Origin: Candidatus Onthomorpha intestinigallinarum
GTDB taxonomy: Bacteria; Bacteroidota; Bacteroidia; Bacteroidales; P3
Reading direction: 5' to 3'
Length of the DNA: 6,392 nucleotides
NCBI GenBank assembly: GCA_019114015.1
Contig: DXGG01000185.1
Coordinates: forward strand, 1-6,392
Both the position numbers and the translations under genes were made by a program. The stretch's first letter is position 1; each line of letters opens with the position of its first letter. Below the pieces are notes generated by a model. That model saw nothing but the letters and a program-made list of their open reading frames with translations. It made no database searches and was not told where the DNA came from. Shown in pieces: positions 1 through 6,114 of the stretch.

Positions 1-165
1 ACGGACAAAGGAGCCTTTTCTGCGGTAGGAGGTGGAGACTCGGTTTCTGCGGTGAACAAGTCTGGCTTTGCCGAAAGGATTTCCTACATATCTACCGGAG
101 GCGGAGCAATGCTTGAGTTTTTGGAAGGAAAGGTTTTGCCGGGCATAAAGGCAATAATGGATTAG
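1..165 (+). CDS. pgk: Phosphoglycerate kinase, C-terminal end (partial, 5' cut by window)
   Basis: This is the last 54 codons of a phosphoglycerate kinase, read from base 1 in frame 1 to a TAG stop at 163-165. The enzyme is cytosolic and transfers phosphate between 1,3-bisphosphoglycerate and ADP in glycolysis. The fragment carries two family signatures. GGGDS (fragment residues 10-14) is the nucleotide-phosphate and Mg-binding loop near the C-terminus. STGGGAMLEFLEGK is the conserved final motif that closes over the active site, followed by the usual VLPGI tail. Nothing in the visible part suggests decay. The next gene starts 16 nt downstream on the same strand with no terminator between them, so pgk probably heads, or lies inside, the operon that follows. 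The identification rests only on the C-terminal signatures, but these are specific. Confidence 0.95.
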   Translation, partial: TDKGAFSAVGGGDSVSAVNKSGFAERISYISTGGGAMLEFLEGKVLPGIKAIMD

Positions 166-181
166 TTATAAAAATATTGAC

Positions 182-937
182 ATGAGAAAGATAGCGGTAG
201 TAACGGGTGCAACCTCCGGAATAGGACGCGCGTGTGCGGTGAAACTTGCGGAGAACGGATATGACGTGATAATAACGGGAAGAAGAAAAGACCGTTTGGA
301 TGAATTGGAGAAGGAGTTGAGAAAGCGCGGGGCCGATGTGTTGAATTTGAACTTCGACGTTAGGAATTTGAGAGAGGTTGAAAGCAATCTGGGTTCATTG
401 AGCGGTAAATGGGCCGAAGTTGAGGTGTTGATAAACAATGCCGGTCTTGCTGCAGGAAGAGACCCCATACAAAATGGAGACCTGGACGATTGGGAGAGAA
501 TGATAGACACCAATGTTAAGGGTTTTTTGTATGTTACAAGAACCCTTTTGAAGGGTATGTGTGACAGGAAAAAAGGACATGTGGTTAATCTTTGCTCCAT
601 AGCCGGCAAGCAGGTGTATGGAGACGGTAACGTGTATTGTGCAAGCAAGCATGCGGTCGATGCCTTGAGTAAAGCCATAAGGATAGACTGCCTTCCTTAC
701 GGCATAAAGGTTACGAATATATGTCCCGGAGCTGTTGAGACGGAGTTCTCCATCGTCCGCTTCCATGGTGACAGGACCAAGGCCGATGCCACTTACGAAG
801 GCTTTGAGCCGCTAAAGGCCGAAGACATAGCCGATACCATATATTATTGCGTGTCTTTGCCTGACCATGTGTGCATAAACGATTTGACCATAATGCCGAA
901 GGCACAGGCCGATTCGGGACATTTTTTCAGGAGATAA
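182..937 (+). CDS. SDR family NAD(P)-dependent oxidoreductase, YdfG-like
   Basis: A 251-residue classical short-chain dehydrogenase/reductase of typical family length, and a complete Rossmann-fold enzyme. Visible motifs are the cofactor loop TGATSGIG (residues 8-15), the structural NNAG (85-88), and the catalytic tetrad N111, S139, Y152 and K156 (YCASK). PG at 182-183 is the post-catalytic cofactor motif. Arginines 34-35 after the second strand suggest NADP(H) rather than NAD(H). The C-terminal stretch INDLTIMPKAQA is characteristic of the YdfG branch, whose E. coli member oxidises L-allo-threonine, serine and 3-hydroxy acids; the substrate here cannot be read from sequence. The ATG at 182 lies just before the SDR beta-1 strand and no upstream in-frame start fits. 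There is no Shine-Dalgarno sequence. The stop is 4 nt before meaB. Isoleucine is encoded by ATA in 16 of 17 cases. Confidence 0.93.
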   Translation: MRKIAVVTGATSGIGRACAVKLAENGYDVIITGRRKDRLDELEKELRKRGADVLNLNFDVRNLREVESNLGSLSGKWAEVEVLINNAGLAAGRDPIQNGDLDDWERMIDTNVKGFLYVTRTLLKGMCDRKKGHVVNLCSIAGKQVYGDGNVYCASKHAVDALSKAIRIDCLPYGIKVTNICPGAVETEFSIVRFHGDRTKADATYEGFEPLKAEDIADTIYYCVSLPDHVCINDLTIMPKAQADSGHFFRR

Positions 938-941
938 CTAT

Positions 942-2051
942 ATGTACGACAAAATAATAGACAAGGATAACCCCAATTCCGCCTTGAAGGTTCAGTCCGC
1001 TTTGGAGCACAGGCCTTCGAGTGTCAACGAGGAATATGTCTTGCGGCTGAAGAAAAAGAAGGAAAGAAGCGTTGATGAGTTTGTCGAGGGTATATTGTCT
1101 TCTGACAGGATAGTTCTTTCGCAGGCCATAACTTTGGTTGAAAGCAGCCGTTGGGATCATCAGCAGAAGGCGCAGCGTATAATAGAACGCTGTCTGCCTT
1201 ATGCCGGCAAAAGCATAAGAGTAGGAATCACGGGGGTGCCGGGAGTCGGCAAGAGTACCACTATAGAAGCTCTTGGTACAAAACTGACTGGAGCAGGTCA
1301 CAAACTTGCCGTTCTGGCCATAGATCCCACAAGTGAAAAAACAAAGGGCAGCATATTGGGAGACAAGACGCGCATGGAGACCTTGGCCAATGATCCAAAT
1401 GCCTTCATAAGGCCTTCGCCTTCTGCAGGCAGTTTGGGAGGCGTAGCCAGAAAGACAAGGGAGATAATAATATTGTGTGAGGCTGCCGGTTTCGACATAG
1501 TGCTTGTGGAGACGGTCGGAGTGGGTCAGAGCGAGGTGGTGGCTCATTCCATGGTCGATTTCTTCTTATTGCTACAGCTGGCCAATGCAGGTGACGAATT
1601 GCAGGGAATAAAGAGAGGCATAATGGAGATGGCCGATGCCATATCTATAAACAAGTCGGAACTTGACCCGAAACGTGCAGAACTTGCGGCAAGACAATAT
1701 GCCAATGCCTTGAGTCTTTTTCCCGAAAATGAGAATGGCTGGAAGCCTGTGGTGTTCACTTCTTCCGCATATACGGGCGAGGGAATAGAAAAGATGTGGA
1801 ACACGGTTATGGAGTATGTGGCTCAAACCAAGTCCAACGGTTATTTCTACAAGAAAAGGAATGAGCAGAATCTCAGGATACTTTCCGAAACGGTCAATTC
1901 CGCATTGGTCGAACACTTTTATGATTTTCCAGGCGTGCAGGAAAAGATGGAAAAGGCAAGGGAGGATATATTGAACGACAAGGTCTCGGCTTATGTTGCG
2001 GCGCAAAGGTTGATAGAAGAGTATTTTGAAGGACTTACGGATAAAAAATGA
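942..2051 (+). CDS. meaB: Methylmalonyl-CoA mutase-associated GTPase MeaB (ArgK/MMAA family)
   Basis: A 369-residue G3E/SIMIBI-class GTPase that escorts adenosylcobalamin-dependent methylmalonyl-CoA mutase, gating cofactor loading and protecting the enzyme from inactivation. The mutase belongs to the succinate-propionate pathway of Bacteroidota. Motifs in order: an N-terminal helical region (about 40-90), the P-loop GVPGVGKST (98-106), IDPTS (127-131), KGSILGDKTRM (135-145), the family-specific RPSPSAGSLGG (157-167), VETVGVGQSE (189-198), and the C-terminal dimerisation helices (about 300-365). The guanine-specificity motif is NKSE (237-240), where NKxD is expected. The ATG at 942 is 4 nt after the SDR stop, and AGGAGA at 929-934 gives an SD-like sequence 7 nt upstream, unusual in this window. 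The stop overlaps the next ATG by 4 nt (ATGA). No mutase or epimerase gene is in view, so meaB is not in a mutA-mutB cluster here. Confidence 0.95.
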   Translation: MYDKIIDKDNPNSALKVQSALEHRPSSVNEEYVLRLKKKKERSVDEFVEGILSSDRIVLSQAITLVESSRWDHQQKAQRIIERCLPYAGKSIRVGITGVPGVGKSTTIEALGTKLTGAGHKLAVLAIDPTSEKTKGSILGDKTRMETLANDPNAFIRPSPSAGSLGGVARKTREIIILCEAAGFDIVLVETVGVGQSEVVAHSMVDFFLLLQLANAGDELQGIKRGIMEMADAISINKSELDPKRAELAARQYANALSLFPENENGWKPVVFTSSAYTGEGIEKMWNTVMEYVAQTKSNGYFYKKRNEQNLRILSETVNSALVEHFYDFPGVQEKMEKAREDILNDKVSAYVAAQRLIEEYFEGLTDKK

Positions 2052-2488
2052 CGGATATGAAAAAAATGTTGATGTTGGCTTGCGTGTCGTTTTTGTTGTT
2101 CTCATGCGGTGCGAAAAAAGAGCTTGTGAAAGATATTGCGGAAGAGGAAAGCATATTTTCGGTGGAGTGGAAACTGAAGAAACTGGGAACAAAACAGATG
2201 AAGTATGAGCAGGAGAATGAAACCATAACGCTTTTGATGAATCTGGAATCGAACAATGTGAGCGGTTTTTCGGCTTGCAACAGATATTTCGGCAAGTTTT
2301 CCACAAAAAAGGAAGAGTTGAAATTCGGGAACATGGCTTCTACCATGATGGCATGTCCGGACAAGACCATGGCATTGGAACGTCAGTATTTGCAGCAGTT
2401 GGACAAGGTGAACAATTATGTGCTCACCGAAACAGGAGAGTTGCAGTTGAGAAATGACGACAAGGTTCTGTTGATATTTGTCCGATAG
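2048..2488 (+). CDS. META/HslJ-domain lipoprotein
   Basis: A 146-residue predicted lipoprotein with one META (DUF306, HslJ-like) domain. The N-terminus has lysines, a hydrophobic stretch and a lipobox LFSC ending at Cys20, the expected lipidated residue, so the protein should be anchored in the cell envelope. The META domain runs from Trp41 to the end and shows the family's core: SGFSACNRYFG (72-82), MASTMMACP (96-104), then an E-rich helix and a final strand with LLIFV. E. coli HslJ is a heat-inducible outer-membrane protein linked to novobiocin resistance, but the molecular role of the domain is unknown and I infer no function. The ATG at 2048 overlaps the meaB stop (ATGA), suggesting translational coupling. 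The ATG at 2057 (MKKMLML...) gives a more classical signal peptide and is a real alternative. No strong surface-export signal follows the Cys. Confidence 0.88.
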   Translation: MTDMKKMLMLACVSFLLFSCGAKKELVKDIAEEESIFSVEWKLKKLGTKQMKYEQENETITLLMNLESNNVSGFSACNRYFGKFSTKKEELKFGNMASTMMACPDKTMALERQYLQQLDKVNNYVLTETGELQLRNDDKVLLIFVR

Positions 2489-2492
2489 AGAC

Positions 2493-4949
2493 ATGTTGCA
2501 ACGGGATTATTTGTTTTGTGAGGTCATACTGCCTTTGCATCTGCCAAATACCTATACCTATCGTGTTCCTTCCGAACTCATACCCAAGATATCGGTAGGC
2601 TCGAGAGTCGCGGTTCAGTTCGGAAAGAAAAGGATATATTCCGGCCTTGTTGCCGAATTGCACGAGAGGGTTCCTGACTATCGCGGAATAAAATATGTTT
2701 TGGACCTGATTGACGCAAAGCCCATAGTACCTGAGCGGGTTTTGCGTTTTTGGCAATGGATAGCTTCCTATTATGTGTGTTACATAGGTGATGTGATGAC
2801 GGCGGCCATGCCTTCTTCCTTGCGGTTGATGAGTGAAACAAAACTGCTGGTCAATCCTGATTACGGAGGGGAAACGGACGGGTTGAGCGAACGTCAGTTG
2901 GAAATATTGGCTATGGTGAATAGCGCTGTAAGCGTGGATGTAATATCTGCAAGACTTAAATCACCGGACATACTTACGGAAATATCCGACTTGCTGAAGA
3001 GAGAAATACTTGTTACGGATGAGCAGTTGAATGACAAATACAGACCTAAAAAGAAAGATTATATTTATCTTTCAGAAGATTTGCGGCAAGAGGAAAACCT
3101 GAAGGAGGTGATATCAGCCCTTGAGGCGGATAAGAGAAGCTCTTCCCAATTGGATGCTCTCTTGAGATTCGTTGCCTTGAGCGGTCAGACGGAGGGAGTG
3201 GAGCGCAACGTGTTGCAGGAGTATTGCAGCAAATCATCGGTCAATACACTTGTGCGTAAAGGAGTGTTCGTACTTGAGAGCAGGACGTTCAGCCGACTTA
3301 GGCAAAGGGACGGTTCGGCAAATGCGGACGACATAATGCTTGACGAACAGCAGCAGAAGGCATTTGATACTATTGTCGGAGGATGGGATGAGAAGCCGAT
3401 AAGTCTTTTGCATGGTGTTACCGGCAGCGGTAAAACGGAAGTTTACATCAAATTGATTGATCATGTTTTGAAACAGGGCAAACAGGTATTGTATCTTTTG
3501 CCGGAGATAGCCCTGAGTGCACAGCTTGTCACCAGACTCGAGAAATATTTCGGTCCTTTGCTCGGAGTCTATCACTCCATGTTTTCAAAGGATGAAAGAG
3601 TCGAGATATGGAATAAGGTGCTTGCAGAAGAATACAGGATAGTTGTCGGAGCCCGCTCTTCCGTTTTCCTTCCTTTTACGGACCTTGGTCTTGTAATAGT
3701 TGACGAAGAACATGACAGCGGTTTCAAACAGACAGAGCCTGCTCCGCGTTACAATGCGAGGGATGCTTCATTGTATTTGTCAAAAGTGTGGAATTTGAAG
3801 GTAGTGCTCGGTTCGGCCACGCCTTCAGTCGAATCCTATTTCAATGCGCAGATAGAGCGTTATCAGTATGCTCAGATGCCGCAACGTTATGCCAAGGCAC
3901 AACTGCCTTCGATAGAAATAGTGGACTTGAAGCAGGAATACAGGAACCATTCCATGCTGTCAATCTTTTCATCGACTCTTTATGAAGCCATGGTAGATGC
4001 CCTCACGCAAAGGAAACAGATTATATTGTTCAAGAACCTCAGGGGCTATTCCTCCACGCTCAGGTGTGATATATGCGGTTGGGTGGCCAAATGCGACAGG
4101 TGTGACGTAACTCTTACCGTACACAAGCAGACCGGAAGTCTGAACTGTCATTATTGCGGCAAGAATATCCCCATGATTTACGAATGTCCCGTTTGTCACA
4201 GCCACAGCCTTGTGCGTATGGGTACGGGAAGCGAGAAAATAGAAGAACAGACCTTGGAATATTTTCCGGATGCAACCGTGCAGCGCATGGACTTGGACAC
4301 AACCCGTAACAAACAGGCATATCAGGATATGATAAGTGATTTTGAACGTGGAAAGATAGACATATTGTGCGGTACTCAGATATTGACCAAAGGGTTGGAT
4401 TTTGAGAATGTGGGGCTTGTCGGTGTGATAGATGCGGATGCAATGCTGTATTATCCGGACTTCAGAGCCTATGAACGTACATTTGATTTGCTCACCCAGG
4501 TTGGGGGACGTGCCGGAAGAGGTAGAGACAAGGGCAGGGTTATCATTCAGACATTCAATCCCTTTCATCAGGTATTCAAGGATGTCTGTCAGTACGATTA
4601 CAAGAATATGTACACCAATCAGATAATGGAAAGAAAGCTGTTTAAATATCCGCCTTTTTATCATTTGCTCAAGATAGTCCTGCAGTCAAGGGAAAGGACG
4701 TTGCTTGACAAGCTTGCGGACGATTATGTCCAGGAACTCAGGAAGCTGTTCGATACGAGAATCCTTGGGCCTGAATATCCGCCTGTTGCGAAAATAAGGG
4801 AAAAATATCACAAGCAAATAATACTTAAACTGGAAAGAGAACGTTCTTATCAACAGGCCAAACAGTATATATTGAGAATCAATGAGGAGTTTTTGTCCGT
4901 AGTCGGTAACAGACATTTGAGGATATTTGTTGATGTTGATCCTGTTTAG
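2493..4949 (+). CDS. priA: Primosomal protein N' (replication restart helicase PriA)
   Basis: An 818-residue superfamily 2 DNA helicase that recognises stalled or collapsed replication forks and reloads the replisome. Order (numbered from the ATG at 2493): N-terminal 3'-DNA-binding domain (about 1-100), winged-helix region (about 130-190), helicase lobe 1 with DEQQQKAFD (from 284), Walker A GVTGSGKT (308-315), DEEH box (404-407) and LGSATPS (439-445), a zinc-binding insertion with four CxxC pairs between C525 and C568, lobe 2 with TKGLDF (632-637) and motif VI QVGGRAGR (669-676), then the C-terminal domain. All eight zinc-ligand cysteines are present. Length is normal for Bacteroidota PriA. 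An in-frame TTG at 2478 would add five residues and overlap the upstream gene by 11 nt. I prefer the ATG, 4 nt after that gene's stop. It is the last gene of the apparent operon. Confidence 0.96.
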   Translation: MLQRDYLFCEVILPLHLPNTYTYRVPSELIPKISVGSRVAVQFGKKRIYSGLVAELHERVPDYRGIKYVLDLIDAKPIVPERVLRFWQWIASYYVCYIGDVMTAAMPSSLRLMSETKLLVNPDYGGETDGLSERQLEILAMVNSAVSVDVISARLKSPDILTEISDLLKREILVTDEQLNDKYRPKKKDYIYLSEDLRQEENLKEVISALEADKRSSSQLDALLRFVALSGQTEGVERNVLQEYCSKSSVNTLVRKGVFVLESRTFSRLRQRDGSANADDIMLDEQQQKAFDTIVGGWDEKPISLLHGVTGSGKTEVYIKLIDHVLKQGKQVLYLLPEIALSAQLVTRLEKYFGPLLGVYHSMFSKDERVEIWNKVLAEEYRIVVGARSSVFLPFTDLGLVIVDEEHDSGFKQTEPAPRYNARDASLYLSKVWNLKVVLGSATPSVESYFNAQIERYQYAQMPQRYAKAQLPSIEIVDLKQEYRNHSMLSIFSSTLYEAMVDALTQRKQIILFKNLRGYSSTLRCDICGWVAKCDRCDVTLTVHKQTGSLNCHYCGKNIPMIYECPVCHSHSLVRMGTGSEKIEEQTLEYFPDATVQRMDLDTTRNKQAYQDMISDFERGKIDILCGTQILTKGLDFENVGLVGVIDADAMLYYPDFRAYERTFDLLTQVGGRAGRGRDKGRVIIQTFNPFHQVFKDVCQYDYKNMYTNQIMERKLFKYPPFYHLLKIVLQSRERTLLDKLADDYVQELRKLFDTRILGPEYPPVAKIREKYHKQIILKLERERSYQQAKQYILRINEEFLSVVGNRHLRIFVDVDPV

Positions 4950-4981
4950 GCTGTTTTGTACAGTTGAATATTGTGAATAAA

Positions 4982-5008
4982 TAATAAGGGAGGTAAGAGC
5001 CCTTGTTG
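4982..5008 (+). other. Possible hairpin in the priA-rubrerythrin gap
   Basis: Bases 4982-4990 can pair with 5000-5008 (AAGGG with CCCTT at the core, extended by A-T pairs and two G-T wobbles), giving nine pairs around a nine-base loop. It could end priA transcription or be a leader structure of the rubrerythrin mRNA. Only three pairs are G-C and the T-run (from about 5024) is not adjacent, so it is a poor intrinsic terminator. The purine-rich GGGAGGT at 4988-4994 spans the stem-loop junction. I found no exact TAnnTTTG promoter element between 4950 and 5038. Confidence 0.25.
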
Positions 5009-5038
5009 AGTATTAACCTATTTAATTTTTTTTGTAAT

Positions 5039-5590
5039 ATGAAAAAGAAATGGATTTGTACCGTATGTGGTTATGTTTATGAAGGAGAGAATCCTCCGGC
5101 ACAATGCCCTCAATGCAAGGTTCCTGCTTCCAAGTTCAAGGAATTGAAACAGGAAGAGGATTTGCAGTTTGAAACCGAACATGAAATAGGTGTTGCCAAA
5201 GGATTGGATGAAGAGATGATAAAGGATTTGAATGCTCACTTCAATGGTGAATGCACCGAGGTCGGAATGTATCTTGCCATGAGCAGACAGGCAGACCGAG
5301 AGGGTTATCCCGAGATAGCTGAAGCGTTCAAGCGTTATGCATGGGAAGAGGCTGAACATGCCTCAAAGTTTGCAGAACTTTTGGGTGATGTCGTTTGGGA
5401 TACCAAGACAAATCTTGAAAAACGTATGGCGGCAGAGGCCGGAGCATGTGCGGACAAGTATCGTATAGCAAAGAACGCAAAGGCTGCAAATCTGGATGCA
5501 ATACACGATACCGTACACGAAATGGCCAAGGACGAGGCACGTCATGGCCGAGGATTTGAAGGACTATACAAGCGTTACTTCAAGAAGTAA
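5039..5590 (+). CDS. Reverse rubrerythrin (N-terminal rubredoxin domain plus diiron ferritin-like domain)
   Basis: A 183-residue cytosolic non-haem iron protein. Residues 5-33 form a rubredoxin-like centre with ligands C7, C10, C23 and C26 (CTVCGY ... CPQC). After a linker, residues about 60-180 form a four-helix ferritin-like domain with diiron ligand candidates E71/E74, E104-x-x-H107, E133 and E166-x-x-H169. Classical rubrerythrins carry the rubredoxin domain at the C-terminus. The reversed order matches the revRbr group known from clostridia and anaerobic Bacteroidota, which reduces hydrogen peroxide using electrons from NAD(P)H via a reductase and protects anaerobes from oxygen. The ATG at 5039 gives the usual MKKKWICxVCGY start. 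An in-frame TTG at 5003 would add twelve hydrophobic residues with no family counterpart. The gene stands alone, 89 nt after priA, with its own terminator. Confidence 0.94.
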   Translation: MKKKWICTVCGYVYEGENPPAQCPQCKVPASKFKELKQEEDLQFETEHEIGVAKGLDEEMIKDLNAHFNGECTEVGMYLAMSRQADREGYPEIAEAFKRYAWEEAEHASKFAELLGDVVWDTKTNLEKRMAAEAGACADKYRIAKNAKAANLDAIHDTVHEMAKDEARHGRGFEGLYKRYFKK

Positions 5591-5613
5591 TAAGATTATT
5601 AAGAAATATTTTC

Positions 5614-5645
5614 AAAGGCAGGATTAAAAAAAACCTGCCTTTTTT
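5614..5645 (+). terminator. Rho-independent terminator of the rubrerythrin gene
   Basis: AAAGGCAGG (5614-5622) pairs perfectly with CCTGCCTTT (5634-5642) around an eleven-base A-rich loop and runs straight into a T tract ending at 5645. It lies 24 nt after the rubrerythrin stop, which is ordinary placement for a gene-end terminator. It also separates the rubrerythrin transcript from the next promoter. Confidence 0.9.
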
Positions 5646-5688
5646 GTTGATTTTCAGGCATTAATGAACAATGTTGAAAAAAAGTGTT

Positions 5689-5704
5689 TTTTTTCGCGAA
5701 AAAA
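5689..5704. repeat. 16-bp perfect palindrome TTTTTTCGCGAAAAAA next to the -33 box
   Basis: The sequence is an exact inverted repeat centred on CGCG and ends immediately before the TTTG -33 element at 5705. It could be an operator, an A/T-rich upstream promoter element, or chance within an A/T-rich stretch. Its position abutting a consensus promoter favours a role in transcription of the downstream RNA. No regulator can be named from this. Confidence 0.45.
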
Positions 5705-5735
5705 TTTGGTAGTTGTAAATAAAGCAGTAATTTTG
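5705..5735 (+). promoter_or_regulatory. Bacteroidota-type sigma-ABfr promoter (TTTG-N19-TAATTTTG)
   Basis: TTTG at 5705-5708 is followed after exactly 19 nt by TAATTTTG at 5728-5735. This matches the -33 TTTG and -7 TAnnTTTG elements described for the primary sigma factor of Bacteroides. Transcription would start near 5740-5743. The nearest downstream gene start (pstS, 6115) lies beyond a strong terminator at 5995-6032, so the promoter appears to serve the non-coding stretch between them. Confidence 0.75.
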
Positions 5736-5936
5736 CAGTGTGAAATAGATGGTTAACTTTAGTTTGAGAAAAAGTTATAGTTGCAGAGGCTAAGTTATTG
5801 TCTTATGGAACGTATGGATTTAGGGAAGAGGATGCGAAGTTTGGAGCGACGGTATCGGTTGAAACAACGAGAACGTAGCAATTCGGCTCTTGAGAATGGG
5901 AATAAATCTCAGGAGAGATATTCCAACGGGGTTGAA

Positions 5937-5984
5937 CATGATGTTTTGGGTTCTTCCTTATTGTTTATGAATCATGATGTTTTG
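5937..5984 (+). repeat. 12-nt direct repeat CATGATGTTTTG, two copies 36 nt apart
   Basis: Exact copies lie at 5937-5948 and 5973-5984, near the 3' end of the candidate RNA. The second copy contributes ATGATG to a six-pair hairpin with CGTCAT at 5986-5991. The first sits inside a weak GAAC/GTTC hairpin (5934-5937 with 5950-5953). Two identical 12-mers in under 50 nt are unlikely by chance and could be paired binding sites, either in the RNA or in DNA. Confidence 0.6.
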
Positions 5985-5994
5985 ACGTCATATG

Positions 5995-6032
5995 AAAAAG
6001 CGGGTGAGTTTGATAACTTACCCGCTTTTTTT
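5995..6032 (+). terminator. Strong Rho-independent terminator of the candidate RNA
   Basis: Bases 5995-6010 pair with 6015-6030 over 16 positions (one G-T wobble) around a TGAT tetraloop. The core is GCGGGT/ACCCGC, and the 3' arm runs into a T tract that ends at 6032. There is no stop codon of a credible gene just upstream, so it terminates the transcript from the promoter at 5705-5735. It also insulates pstS from upstream transcription. Confidence 0.92.
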
Positions 6033-6114
6033 GTTCATATCATTCGTATAATTCGGACGATTATTTCAATACTTTTCAAACAAACATATTTATTAACCAA
6101 AAAACAAAATTACC

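Larger units (their letters stand above)
5741..6032 (+). ncRNA. Candidate structured non-coding RNA, about 290 nt
   Basis: Seen directly: a consensus promoter just upstream, a strong intrinsic terminator at the end, and many self-complementary segments between. These include a hairpin TAACTTT/AAAGTTA (5754-5760 with 5771-5777), a long-range pairing of 5821-5830 with 5951-5960 (nine Watson-Crick or wobble pairs plus a closing G-T), a ten-pair hairpin at 5899-5924 with an AGGA loop and two bulged As, and a small hairpin at 5974-5991. The one open frame through here (ATG 5805 to stop 6191) runs through the terminator and into pstS and resembles no family I know. I do not recognise tmRNA, RNase P RNA, SRP RNA or a known riboswitch. 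The promoter-RNA-terminator layout is like that reported for the Bacteroidales-1 motif and for 6S RNA, but I cannot confirm a match. The exact 5' end is inferred from the promoter. Confidence 0.55.

Noticed and set aside
166..678. Long minus-strand open frames opposite the SDR, meaB, priA and rubrerythrin genes
   Set aside because: They lie opposite strongly supported genes, encode low-complexity Ser/Phe/Leu-rich or Cys/His-rich sequences without family motifs, and have no promoter or intergenic space of their own.
2478..2492. TTG start for priA giving five extra residues
   Set aside because: It overlaps the lipoprotein gene by 11 nt, while the ATG at 2493 is a better codon, 4 nt after the previous stop, and agrees better with the short N-termini of PriA proteins.
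4951..4963. Small inverted repeat CTGT/ACAG just after the priA stop
   Set aside because: It has only four base pairs and no T tract, which is too weak to call a terminator.
5003..5038. TTG start for the rubrerythrin gene with a 12-residue extension
   Set aside because: The extension is hydrophobic and has no counterpart before the MKKKWICxVCGY start. The good SD-like spacing is kept as a finding rather than used for the gene call.
6042..6077. ATTCG direct repeats (6042-6046, 6051-6055) and TACTTTTC as a pstS promoter or Pho box
   Set aside because: The repeats are only five bases, the -7 element is one base off and no TTTG lies at the right distance, so the evidence is too thin.
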